Positions 5,903-11,489 of a stretch of DNA of 11,489 bases are shown one piece after another. The stretch comes from a bacterium (lineage in GTDB: Bacteria; Actinomycetota; Acidimicrobiia; UBA5794; ZC4RG35). Below the pieces are notes generated by a model, which saw nothing but the letters and a program-made list of their open reading frames with translations, was not told the origin of the DNA and searched no databases. The DNA is taken from positions 1 to 11,489 of the forward strand of contig JAPPKR010000287.1 of assembly GCA_028819835.1 (NCBI GenBank), in the 5' to 3' direction. The translations under genes and the position numbers were made by a program. Every line of letters begins with the position of its first letter. The stretch's first letter is position 1.

Positions 5903-6754
5903 TCAGAGGACCTCCGAGGCGATCCGTTCGGCAGTCTGGTACTGCTCGGGTTGGGGTTGGTCGATGATGAACTCCTCCACTCCCGCTTCCCGGTACGTGC
6001 CCGCCACCTCACCGAACGCCTCCACGCTCGACCACGGGTTCGGAAATCCCCCCGCAACCAGTTTGGGGACGGACACCCGCATGGAGCGGAGTATTTCTTT
6101 CGGATCCCTCCCGATCTTCTCACATGCCTCGTCGAGGAGCAGGTTCCGCTCGGCCATCTCCTCGGGCGTGCCGCTGGAGTTCCACCGGTCGGCATAGCGG
6201 GCGCAGATGCGGATCATCCGGGGCTGGTGGGCAGCCAGGGTGAGGGGCGGGCGCGGCCACTGGACCGGGTAGGGGCGAAGCTTGGCCTCCGACAATCGGT
6301 AGTGCTCGCCATCGTAGGAGACCGTCTCCCCCCGGAGGAGGGGATCGATGATCTCCAGGGCCTCGGAGAAGCGGTCCACCCTCGGCCCGGGCTCGAAGAG
6401 GGGGATCCCGAACCGTTCGTGCTCCTCCTCGTACCACCCGCAGCCGACCCCCACCTCCACGCGTCCCTGCGACACATGGTCGACGGTGATTGCCTCCTGG
6501 GCCAGGAGGGCGGGATGCCGGAGCACATTGCTGCTCACCAGCACCCCCAGGCGGATCCGGGTGGTCTCGGCCGCCAGGGCGGACAGGACGGTCCATCCCT
6601 CGTATAGGGGAACGGTCGAATCGCCGGTGAACAGCAAATGGTCACAGTGCCAGACGCTCTCGAACCCCAACTCCTCGAAGTACCGCCACTTTCGCACCAA
6701 CACCGGGTAGGGCTCGTACTGCATGGCGGAAATCCCGACTCTGAAGCCCTTCAT
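5903..6754 (-). CDS. LLM-class F420-dependent oxidoreductase, array copy 4
   Basis: The 283-residue protein (MKGFRVGISAMQYEPYPVL) is the shortest copy. It stops directly after ASEVL, without the Gly/Pro tail of the others. It has SVWHCDHLL, LVSSNVLRHPALLAQ and GVGCGWYEEEH, so the barrel and cofactor region are complete. A GTG immediately precedes the ATG in frame. GGAGG on the coding strand lies seven bases before the GTG and ten before the ATG. I chose the ATG because it matches the MKGF start of copy 2, whose leader is also similar (GAGGTGATGG against GAGGTAATGG). That suggests the duplicated unit included the ribosome binding site. The gene follows copy 3 by about 22 bp. A 50-bp block (6375-6424) is identical to copy 3. 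Chemistry is inferred from the family and the substrate is unknown. Confidence 0.87.
   Translation of the reverse strand: MKGFRVGISAMQYEPYPVLVRKWRYFEELGFESVWHCDHLLFTGDSTVPLYEGWTVLSALAAETTRIRLGVLVSSNVLRHPALLAQEAITVDHVSQGRVEVGVGCGWYEEEHERFGIPLFEPGPRVDRFSEALEIIDPLLRGETVSYDGEHYRLSEAKLRPYPVQWPRPPLTLAAHQPRMIRICARYADRWNSSGTPEEMAERNLLLDEACEKIGRDPKEILRSMRVSVPKLVAGGFPNPWSSVEAFGEVAGTYREAGVEEFIIDQPQPEQYQTAERIASEVL
6375..6424. repeat. 50-bp block identical to 7270-7319 (array copies 4 and 3)
   Basis: This stretch, coding the EHERFGIPLFEPGPRVD region, is identical base for base in the two neighbouring genes. Synonymous positions are preserved, which points to recent duplication or conversion between neighbours. 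Confidence 0.8.
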
Positions 6755-6776
6755 CACTCCATTACCTCCACTCTCT

Positions 6777-7649
6777 TCATGGACGCCTCTGACTCGGCCC
6801 GAAGAACCGGGAAGCGATCCGCTCGACTGTCTTGTACTGGTCGGGGCGGGGCTGGTCCATGATGATCTCGTCCGCTCCGGCCTCTGTGAGTTTGCCCATG
6901 ACCTCCGAGAATGCGCCGGGGCTCGACCAGAGGTCGGGCAGGCCCCGGCAGGTCGGGTTGGAGGGTCCCGCCCGGAAGGATCGAATGACCTCTCGGGGGT
7001 CCCGGCCTAACCTCTCGCACTCGGCGTCGAGGAACCGGCTCCGCTCGCCCATCTCCTCCAGGGTCCCCGACGAGGTCCACCGGTCCGCAAAGCGTGCGGC
7101 GATCCTCATCATGCGGGGCTGGTGGGCGGCGAGGGTGAAGGGCGGGCGGGGCGACTGCACGGGACGGGGCCGGAGCCGGGCCTCCGACAACTGGTAGTGC
7201 CGGCCCTCATAGGAGACGGTCTCCCCGCGCATGAGCGGGTCGATGATCTCCATCGCCTCGGAGAAGCGATCCACCCTCGGCCCGGGCTCGAAGAGGGGGA
7301 TCCCGAACCGTTCGTGCTCTTCCTCGAACCACCCGCAGCCGATGCCGAACTCGAGCCGGCCTTCCGAGACGTGATCGACGGTGATGGCCTCCTGGGCCAG
7401 GAGAGCCGGATGTCGGAGCACATTGCTGGTCACCAGCGTCCCCATCCGGATCCGGGAGGTCTCGGCGGCGATGGCGGCCAGGAGGGTCCACCCTTCGAAG
7501 AGGGGATAGGTGGGATTGTTGGGACGCAGGAGGTGATCGCAGTGCCAGATGCTGTCGAACCCCAGTTCGTCGAAGTACCGCCACTTCTTCACCAGCACCC
7601 CATAGGGGTCGGACGGAGTCACGGTGAGCCCAAACGTGACGGCTTTCAC
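6777..7649 (-). CDS. LLM-class F420-dependent oxidoreductase, array copy 3
   Basis: The 290-residue protein starts VKAVTFGLTV at a GTG, with GGGAG seven bases upstream on the coding strand. An upstream ATG at 7772 would give 331 residues, but it would overlap the end of copy 2 and add a low-complexity Ser/Pro/Arg stretch that no paralog has. The motifs are SIWHCDHLL, LVTSNVLRHPALLAQ (Thr in place of Ser just before Asn) and GIGCGWFEEEH. Two changes stand out. The usual DRWNS is DRWTS, and the C-terminal region NPTCRGLPD is unlike the others. These sit in the variable part facing the substrate or the subunit interface, so specificity may differ. It ends PSQRRP just before copy 4. F420-linked redox chemistry is inferred only. 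Confidence 0.87.
   Translation of the reverse strand: MKAVTFGLTVTPSDPYGVLVKKWRYFDELGFDSIWHCDHLLRPNNPTYPLFEGWTLLAAIAAETSRIRMGTLVTSNVLRHPALLAQEAITVDHVSEGRLEFGIGCGWFEEEHERFGIPLFEPGPRVDRFSEAMEIIDPLMRGETVSYEGRHYQLSEARLRPRPVQSPRPPFTLAAHQPRMMRIAARFADRWTSSGTLEEMGERSRFLDAECERLGRDPREVIRSFRAGPSNPTCRGLPDLWSSPGAFSEVMGKLTEAGADEIIMDQPRPDQYKTVERIASRFFGPSQRRP
7270..7319. repeat. 50-bp block identical to 6375-6424 (array copies 3 and 4)
   Basis: This is the partner of the block in copy 4. A second stretch of copy 3 (7192-7232) is identical over 41 bp to copy 2 (8105-8145), so copy 3 shares different exact blocks with each neighbour. Confidence 0.8.
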
Positions 7650-7698
7650 CCGTGCGCTCCCGTTCTCCTCGCGTTCCGGCCCGCCGGGCGGTCCCGCA

Positions 7699-8562
7699 TC
7701 AACGGCTCGGCTCGATGACCTGGGAGGCGATCCGCTCGACGGTCTTGTACTGCTCGGGCCGGGGTTCGACAAAGAGGAACTCGTTCACCCCCGCCTCGGC
7801 GTAGCGCCCCACCACCTCTGTGAAGGCGTCGGAGCTCGACCACATGTCGGGCAGGCCCTGGGGCCCCAGGGTGGAGTTCCCTCCCAGGTAGGAACGGACT
7901 ATCTCCGAAGGGTCCCTCCCGATCCTCCGGCAGGCCTCGTCGACCTGGAGATTGCGTTTGGTGAGTTCCTCCACCGTCCCGGTGGAATTCCAGGAGTCGG
8001 CGTAGCGGGCGCAGATCCCGAGCATGCGAGGCTTGTGGCCGGCCAGCATGAACGGCGGGCGGGGCGACTGCAGGGGTCGGGGGCGGAGCCGGGCCTCGCT
8101 CAGTTGGTAGTGCCGGCCCTCATAGGAGACGGTCTCCCCGCGCATCAGGGGGTCGATTATCTCCATGGCCTCTTCGAAGCGGTCGACCCGCTCCTTGGGT
8201 TCGTACAGGGGGATGTTGAACCACTCGTGCTCCAACTCGTACCACCCCGCGCCCACCCCGAAGTCCAACCGCCCCTCGGAGACGTGATCGAGGGTGATGG
8301 CCTGCTGGGCCAGGAGGGCGGGGTGGCGGAAGGTGTTGCTGGAGACCAGCACCCCCACCCTGATCCGCGAGGTCTCCGCCGCCAGTGCGGCCAGCACGGT
8401 CCAACCCTCGAAGAACGGCTTGTCGGGATGGCCGGGATTGTGAAAGTGGTCGCAGGGCCAGATGCTGTCGAACCCCAGTTCCTCGAAGTACCGCCAGTTG
8501 TCCAGCAGCACCTGATACGGCTTCCACTGGGGGGTGTAAACACCGAACCTGAATCCCTTCAC
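7699..8562 (-). CDS. LLM-class F420-dependent oxidoreductase, array copy 2
   Basis: The product has 287 residues starting VKGFRFGVYTPQWKPY at a GTG (8562). GAGGTG lies eight bases upstream on the coding strand. Like copy 1 it has SSNTFRHPALLAQ and an Ala for Cys in GVGAGWYELEH, separating copies 1-2 from copies 3-6. The barrel-mouth motif is SIWPCDHFH, the sequence before EGWT is NPGHPDKPFF, and DSWNS replaces DRWNS. It is the most divergent copy around the expected pocket. The end, TVERIASQVIEPSR, matches copy 1. The 111-bp gap before it is the longest in the array. On the minus strand that gap contains the only AT-rich patch, TATGTT at 8611-8616, a possible internal -10. The reaction is inferred from the family and the substrate is unknown. 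Confidence 0.87.
   Translation of the reverse strand: MKGFRFGVYTPQWKPYQVLLDNWRYFEELGFDSIWPCDHFHNPGHPDKPFFEGWTVLAALAAETSRIRVGVLVSSNTFRHPALLAQQAITLDHVSEGRLDFGVGAGWYELEHEWFNIPLYEPKERVDRFEEAMEIIDPLMRGETVSYEGRHYQLSEARLRPRPLQSPRPPFMLAGHKPRMLGICARYADSWNSTGTVEELTKRNLQVDEACRRIGRDPSEIVRSYLGGNSTLGPQGLPDMWSSSDAFTEVVGRYAEAGVNEFLFVEPRPEQYKTVERIASQVIEPSR
8105..8145. repeat. 41-bp block identical to 7192-7232 (array copies 2 and 3)
   Basis: This stretch codes the MRGETVSYEGRHYQ region and matches its neighbour at every base, although the genes differ clearly on either side. Confidence 0.75.
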
Positions 8563-8673
8563 AACGCCATCACCTCGACTCTCATCAGCAACCGACTGGT
8601 CCGATGCCCAAACATAACACGGGCAGACGCTCCCGACACCCCCGACGGGGGGTAGCCATCAACGCCGGTTGAG
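8563..8673 (-). promoter_or_regulatory. Gap between array copies 1 and 2, possible internal promoter
   Basis: On the minus strand the gap starts with a short hairpin, CCCCC/GGGGG (8639-8651), after the copy 1 stop. It is followed by GTGTTATGTTTGG, where TATGTT (8611-8616) fits TAnnnT and lies about 50 bp before the copy 2 start. No clear -35 element is seen. It may be a weak internal promoter or just a spacer. Confidence 0.2.
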
Positions 8674-9543
8674 TCAACGACCCGGCTCGATCACCTCAGA
8701 GACGATCCGCTCGGCCGTCTTGAACTGCTCGGGGCGGGGCTGGTCCATGATGAACTCGTTCACCCCCGCCTCGGCGTAGCGCCCCACCACTTCACTGAAC
8801 GCGTCGGGGCTCGACCAGGCGTCGGGCAGGCCCTGGGCGGCCATGTTGGACGCCCACCCGTAGAAGGAGCGGATTATCTCGGCCGGGTCCCTCCCGATCC
8901 GCTCGCAGGCCTCGTCGAGGAGGCGGTTGCGCTCGGCCATCTCCTCCACCGTCCCGAAGGAGTTCCACCGGTCGGCATAGCGGGCGCAGATGGCCAGCAT
9001 GCGGGGGCGGTGGGCGCCCAGGGTGAGCGGCGGGCGGGGAGACTGGACCGGACGCGGGCGGAGCCGGGCGCCCCGGAGTTGGTAGTACTCACCGTCGAAG
9101 GTGACTTCCTGTCCGCGGAGGAGGGAGTCGATGATCTCCACGGCTTCCGAGAAGCTCCCGACGAGCGTCGGCGGGTCGCCGAAGGGGATCCCGAACCGCT
9201 CGTGCTCCTCCACGAACCATCCGGCGCCGAAGCCGAGTTCCAGGCGGCCCTCCGAGATGTGGTCGATGGTGAGGGCCTCCTGGGCCAGCAGGGCCGGGTG
9301 GCGGAAGGTGTTGCTGCCCACCAGCACCCCCACCCTGATCCGGGAGGTCTCGGCGGCCAGGGCGGCCAGGAGGGTCCACCCCTCGAAGTAGGGATCAGAG
9401 GTGTTGGAGGGCCGGAGGAAGTGGTCGCAGTCCCAGATGCTGTCGAAGCCCAGTTCCTCGAAATACCGCCACCGCTCCGCCATGACCGGATAGGGCTCGG
9501 CCTGATCGGTGCAGATCCCATAGAGGATGTTTCCCTCCCCCAT
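8674..9543 (-). CDS. LLM-class F420-dependent oxidoreductase, array copy 1 (first)
   Basis: The 289-residue protein is the first oxidoreductase transcribed. It has SIWDCDHFL, LVGSNTFRHPALLAQ (Gly instead of Ser at the strand-3 end, a place that contacts the cofactor in this superfamily) and GFGAGWFVEEH. Where the other copies have EPxxRVDRFSEA it reads DPPTLVGSFSEA, losing the Arg-Val-Asp. It ends TAERIVSEVIEPGR. The ATG at 9543 has only a weak GGTGA close upstream. No better start exists, and the position matches the paralogs with two or three extra residues. The DUF378 gene lies 50 bp upstream in the same direction, so the two are probably co-transcribed. The substrate is unknown and F420 use is inferred from the family. 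Confidence 0.87.
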   Translation of the reverse strand: MGEGNILYGICTDQAEPYPVMAERWRYFEELGFDSIWDCDHFLRPSNTSDPYFEGWTLLAALAAETSRIRVGVLVGSNTFRHPALLAQEALTIDHISEGRLELGFGAGWFVEEHERFGIPFGDPPTLVGSFSEAVEIIDSLLRGQEVTFDGEYYQLRGARLRPRPVQSPRPPLTLGAHRPRMLAICARYADRWNSFGTVEEMAERNRLLDEACERIGRDPAEIIRSFYGWASNMAAQGLPDAWSSPDAFSEVVGRYAEAGVNEFIMDQPRPEQFKTAERIVSEVIEPGR

Positions 9544-9593
9544 TACGTCACCGACAGCGCCATACCCGGAGAGCTTACCCCGAGAGGTTGAAG

Positions 9594-9791
9594 TCAGATG
9601 TTGGCCGACAGCACCACTAGGGCAATCACGCCGGCCACGCCGAAGATGACATAGACCACTCGCGAGGCCACGTTGGTGTCGCCGAACTTTCCTGCGGTGG
9701 TGATGGCCGCCACCAGGTCGAGACCGAACAAGCCGATCAAGCCCCAGTTGATGGCGCCGATCGCCGCCACCACAATCGCCAGACCCTCCAT
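9594..9791 (-). CDS. DUF378 small membrane protein
   Basis: The protein has 65 residues and two membrane helices: about 4-30 (INWGLIGLFGLDLVAAI, the DUF378 hallmark) and about 43-63 (VVYVIFGVAGVIALVVL). A short loop TTAGKFGDTNVASR joins them. The function of DUF378 proteins is not known. The frame is open further upstream to an ATG at 9986, but that extension is low-complexity. The ATG at 9791 has AAAGGAG six bases before it on the coding strand, which settles the start. It is the first gene of the presumed operon with six oxidoreductases, although a link in function is only suggested by position. It diverges from the repair fusion gene. A perfect 8-bp-arm palindrome lies in its leader. Confidence 0.85.
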   Translation of the reverse strand: MEGLAIVVAAIGAINWGLIGLFGLDLVAAITTAGKFGDTNVASRVVYVIFGVAGVIALVVLSANI

Positions 9792-9814
9792 ACCCAACTC
9801 CTTTCTTGCCTTCG

Positions 9815-9832
9815 ACGGGCCGCTCGGCCCGT
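9815..9832. promoter_or_regulatory. 18-bp palindrome in the leader of the DUF378/oxidoreductase operon
   Basis: ACGGGCCG and CGGCCCGT flank a 2-bp centre with no mismatch, 24 bp upstream of the DUF378 start. It could be an operator for the array or, with a larger loop, an mRNA hairpin just before the ribosome binding site. On the minus strand, TAGCTT (9839-9844) just upstream of it fits a TAnnnT -10, but no -35 is convincing. Confidence 0.35.
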
Positions 9833-9952
9833 AAACCAAGCTAGTTGTCCCGCCGGAAAAACGCCGCGTTGTCGGCCACCCAACCGCCGCCGTGGCGCCC
9901 TGCATCGGGTCATCACCCGGGCACCCGGGGCGGGAGACCATTATTAAACGTA

Positions 9953-11489
9953 ATGCCGGACCAGCCCTCCGTCGCCAACCGCCCACCTCGGACCCCGATC
10001 CTGTTCGGCGTCTCCGGTCCCCCGCCGCCCGACGAAGGCGAGGACGGGGCGTTCCTGGACGACCTGGCTTCCCGGGGCGTCCGGTCCTATGAACTCTCCT
10101 TCGTGAAAGGGTTCCCCTGGAAGGAGACCCGGTGCGCCCGGTTCGGCGCCGAGGCGGCGGCGAGGGGCTTCCGGCTCTCGGTCCACGCTCCGTACTTCGC
10201 GGTGCTGACCACCGAGGAGCCCGACAAGTCCCGGATGTGCCTCTCGGCCCTGGAGCACACCATGAAGCTGGGACAGGAACTGGAGGCGCCCGTGGTGGTC
10301 GCCCACTCCGGTCATCTGAAGGGACGGGCTCCCGGGCAGGTGATGGACCTGATCCGGAGCCGCCTGGACGCCCTGGCCCCCAAGGTGGCCGACCTGGGCG
10401 TGGGCCTCGGGCTGGAGACCGCCGGACGCGAGGGGGCCTTCGGGACGCTGGGCGACATCGCCCTCCTGGCCGCGGAGTTCCCCTTCGTCAGGCCGGTGGT
10501 CGACTGGGCGCACCTGCACGCCCTGTCGGGAGGAGGGCTGGTGGACACCGAGCGGTTCAAGACGGTGCTGTCCTTTCTGCGAGACTCATTCCCGGCCTGG
10601 ATGCTGTCTCCCCTCCACACCCAGTTCACCGACAACCGGTTCGGACCCTCAGGCGAGATCAGTCACGTTCGGTACGGCGAGGGGACGCTTCGCGTGGGGC
10701 CCCTGGTGGAGGCTGCGTACGAGTCGGGCGTTTCGATGGTGGTGATCTCCGAGGCCCGGGAGTGGGAGAGCCACGTCGCCATCGGCCGGGAGGTGGCGAC
10801 CACGGTCCGCCGCCTGGAGCAGGTCCGGGAGAGGGGCGGCCCCAGCGCCGCCTCGGGGGCGGTGTCCTTTCCCGACCCGGTGCCGGTGGCCCCCACCGAG
10901 GACCGGCACCGGCCCCTGAAGGCCTCCCTCCCCCTTCGCCTCTCCAACCTGGCCAAGCCCTTCTTCCCCGAGGGCTACACCAAGGGCGACCTGATCAGCT
11001 ACTACGCCTCGGTGGCGGGGACCCTTCTCCCCCACCTCCGGGACCGGCCCCTGTCCATGTCCCGATATCCCGACGGGATCGAGGGGCCGTCCTTCTATGA
11101 GAAGCGGGCTCCGGGGCACCAGCCCCAGTGGATGAGAAAGCTCCCGGTGGACTCCCACTCCATGGGCGGGGAGATCGAGTTTCTCTGCGCGGACCATCCC
11201 GAGTCGCTGATGTGGTTCGCCAACATGGGCTGTGTGGAGACCCACCCCTTCCACTCCCGCCATCCCGACCTCGACCATCCCGACTGGGCGGTGTTCGACT
11301 TCGACCCGGCCCCCGGCGCGTCGTGGTCGCAGGTGGTGGCGGGCGCCCGGCTGTGCGGGATGGCGCTGGAGCGGCTCGGGCTGCGCTCCTACCCCAAGCT
11401 GTCGGGAAGCCGCGGCATGCACGTGTACGTGCCGCTCCGGCCGGTGCACGGCTACGGGAGGGTGCGGAGGTTCGTGGGGGCGGTGGCCC
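9953..11489 (+). CDS. Endonuclease IV-like TIM barrel fused to LigD-type primase-polymerase (partial, first 512 aa)
   Basis: The gene is open at the right edge. Residues about 15-290 form an endonuclease IV/AP_endonuc_2-like TIM barrel. The metal-site pattern is H78 (SVHAPYF), H118 (VVAHSGH), E155 (GLETAG), D184 and H187 (VDWAHLH), H222 (SPLHTQ), H238 and E267 (SEARE). Its spacing follows the E. coli Nfo ligands as I recall them, except that Ile236 stands where Nfo has an Asp. A Pro/Ala-rich linker follows (about 295-325). From about 329 the sequence is a LigD polymerase domain: LRLSNLAKPFFPEGYTKGDL, RPLSMSRYPDGIEGPSFYEK, ETHPFHSR, DHPDWAVFDFDPAPG with catalytic Asp449/Asp451, and KLSGSRGMHVYVPL. 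Such AEP polymerases fill gaps and add ribonucleotides in NHEJ. The third catalytic Asp and any ligase lie beyond the window. The ATG follows AT-rich TTATTAAACGTA without a clear ribosome binding site, so it may be leaderless. Confidence 0.9.
   Translation, partial: MPDQPSVANRPPRTPILFGVSGPPPPDEGEDGAFLDDLASRGVRSYELSFVKGFPWKETRCARFGAEAAARGFRLSVHAPYFAVLTTEEPDKSRMCLSALEHTMKLGQELEAPVVVAHSGHLKGRAPGQVMDLIRSRLDALAPKVADLGVGLGLETAGREGAFGTLGDIALLAAEFPFVRPVVDWAHLHALSGGGLVDTERFKTVLSFLRDSFPAWMLSPLHTQFTDNRFGPSGEISHVRYGEGTLRVGPLVEAAYESGVSMVVISEAREWESHVAIGREVATTVRRLEQVRERGGPSAASGAVSFPDPVPVAPTEDRHRPLKASLPLRLSNLAKPFFPEGYTKGDLISYYASVAGTLLPHLRDRPLSMSRYPDGIEGPSFYEKRAPGHQPQWMRKLPVDSHSMGGEIEFLCADHPESLMWFANMGCVETHPFHSRHPDLDHPDWAVFDFDPAPGASWSQVVAGARLCGMALERLGLRSYPKLSGSRGMHVYVPLRPVHGYGRVRRFVGAVA

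Noticed and set aside
4948..5967. Long plus-strand open frames opposite the oxidoreductase array, such as this 339-codon one
   Set aside because: They are antisense shadows caused by GC-rich codon structure. The same shadow recurs opposite each paralog, and no domain is recognisable.
7650..7772. 41-residue N-terminal extension of array copy 3 from an ATG at 7772
   Set aside because: It overlaps the end of copy 2 in another frame, is a low-complexity Ser/Pro/Arg stretch, and has no match in the paralogs. The GTG at 7649 has a ribosome binding site.
9792..9986. 65-residue extension of the DUF378 protein from an ATG at 9986
   Set aside because: The sequence is low-complexity, crosses the palindromic control region and overlaps the start of the repair fusion on the other strand. 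The ATG at 9791 has a strong ribosome binding site.
10132..11100. 322-codon plus-strand frame overlapping the repair fusion
   Set aside because: The Arg/Gly/Pro-rich product has no motifs, while the overlapping frame encodes two clear domains.

Overview
The window is high-GC DNA with strongly GC-ending codons, GTG starts and probable leaderless genes. It has a block of F420-type luciferase-like oxidoreductases, a DUF454 protein and an actinobacterial-style short citrate synthase. Together these point to an actinobacterium, perhaps of the Acidimicrobiia type. The lineage is inferred, because there is no rRNA or other marker gene. I see no tRNA, rRNA, CRISPR array, transposase or integrase.

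Left part (1-3997). On the left edge is the start of a Tat-exported solute-binding lipoprotein of an ABC importer (minus strand). It diverges from an orphan protein with one membrane helix and a long coiled coil (581-1129). A gene-poor stretch of about 860 bp follows. It holds one short, very basic ORF with a good ribosome binding site (1347-1490), a small palindrome, and a run of hairpins just upstream of a citrate synthase (1988-3094). A hot-dog acyl-CoA thioesterase (3135-3542, minus) converges on the citrate synthase. It diverges from a DUF454/YbaN-like membrane protein (3605-3997) through a short spacer with one good promoter and very short or absent leaders.

Middle (4013-9791, minus). 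Six consecutive, full-length, paralogous LLM-class (F420/flavin type) oxidoreductases lie head to tail with gaps of about 20-110 bp. A 65-residue DUF378 membrane protein precedes them. The layout looks like one operon of about 5.8 kb made by repeated tandem duplication. Blocks of 41-50 identical bases between neighbouring copies suggest recent duplication or gene conversion. The substrates are unknown.

Right part (9953-11489, plus, open at the window end). Diverging from the array is the most striking gene. An N-terminal endonuclease IV-like TIM barrel with most of the zinc-ligand pattern is joined by a short proline-rich linker to a LigD-type primase-polymerase domain (the NHEJ polymerase fold, with the D-x-D catalytic motif). 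This suggests one polypeptide coupling abasic-site or 3'-end processing to gap filling in double-strand-break or base-excision repair. The C-terminus lies outside the window, so a ligase or other domain could still follow.
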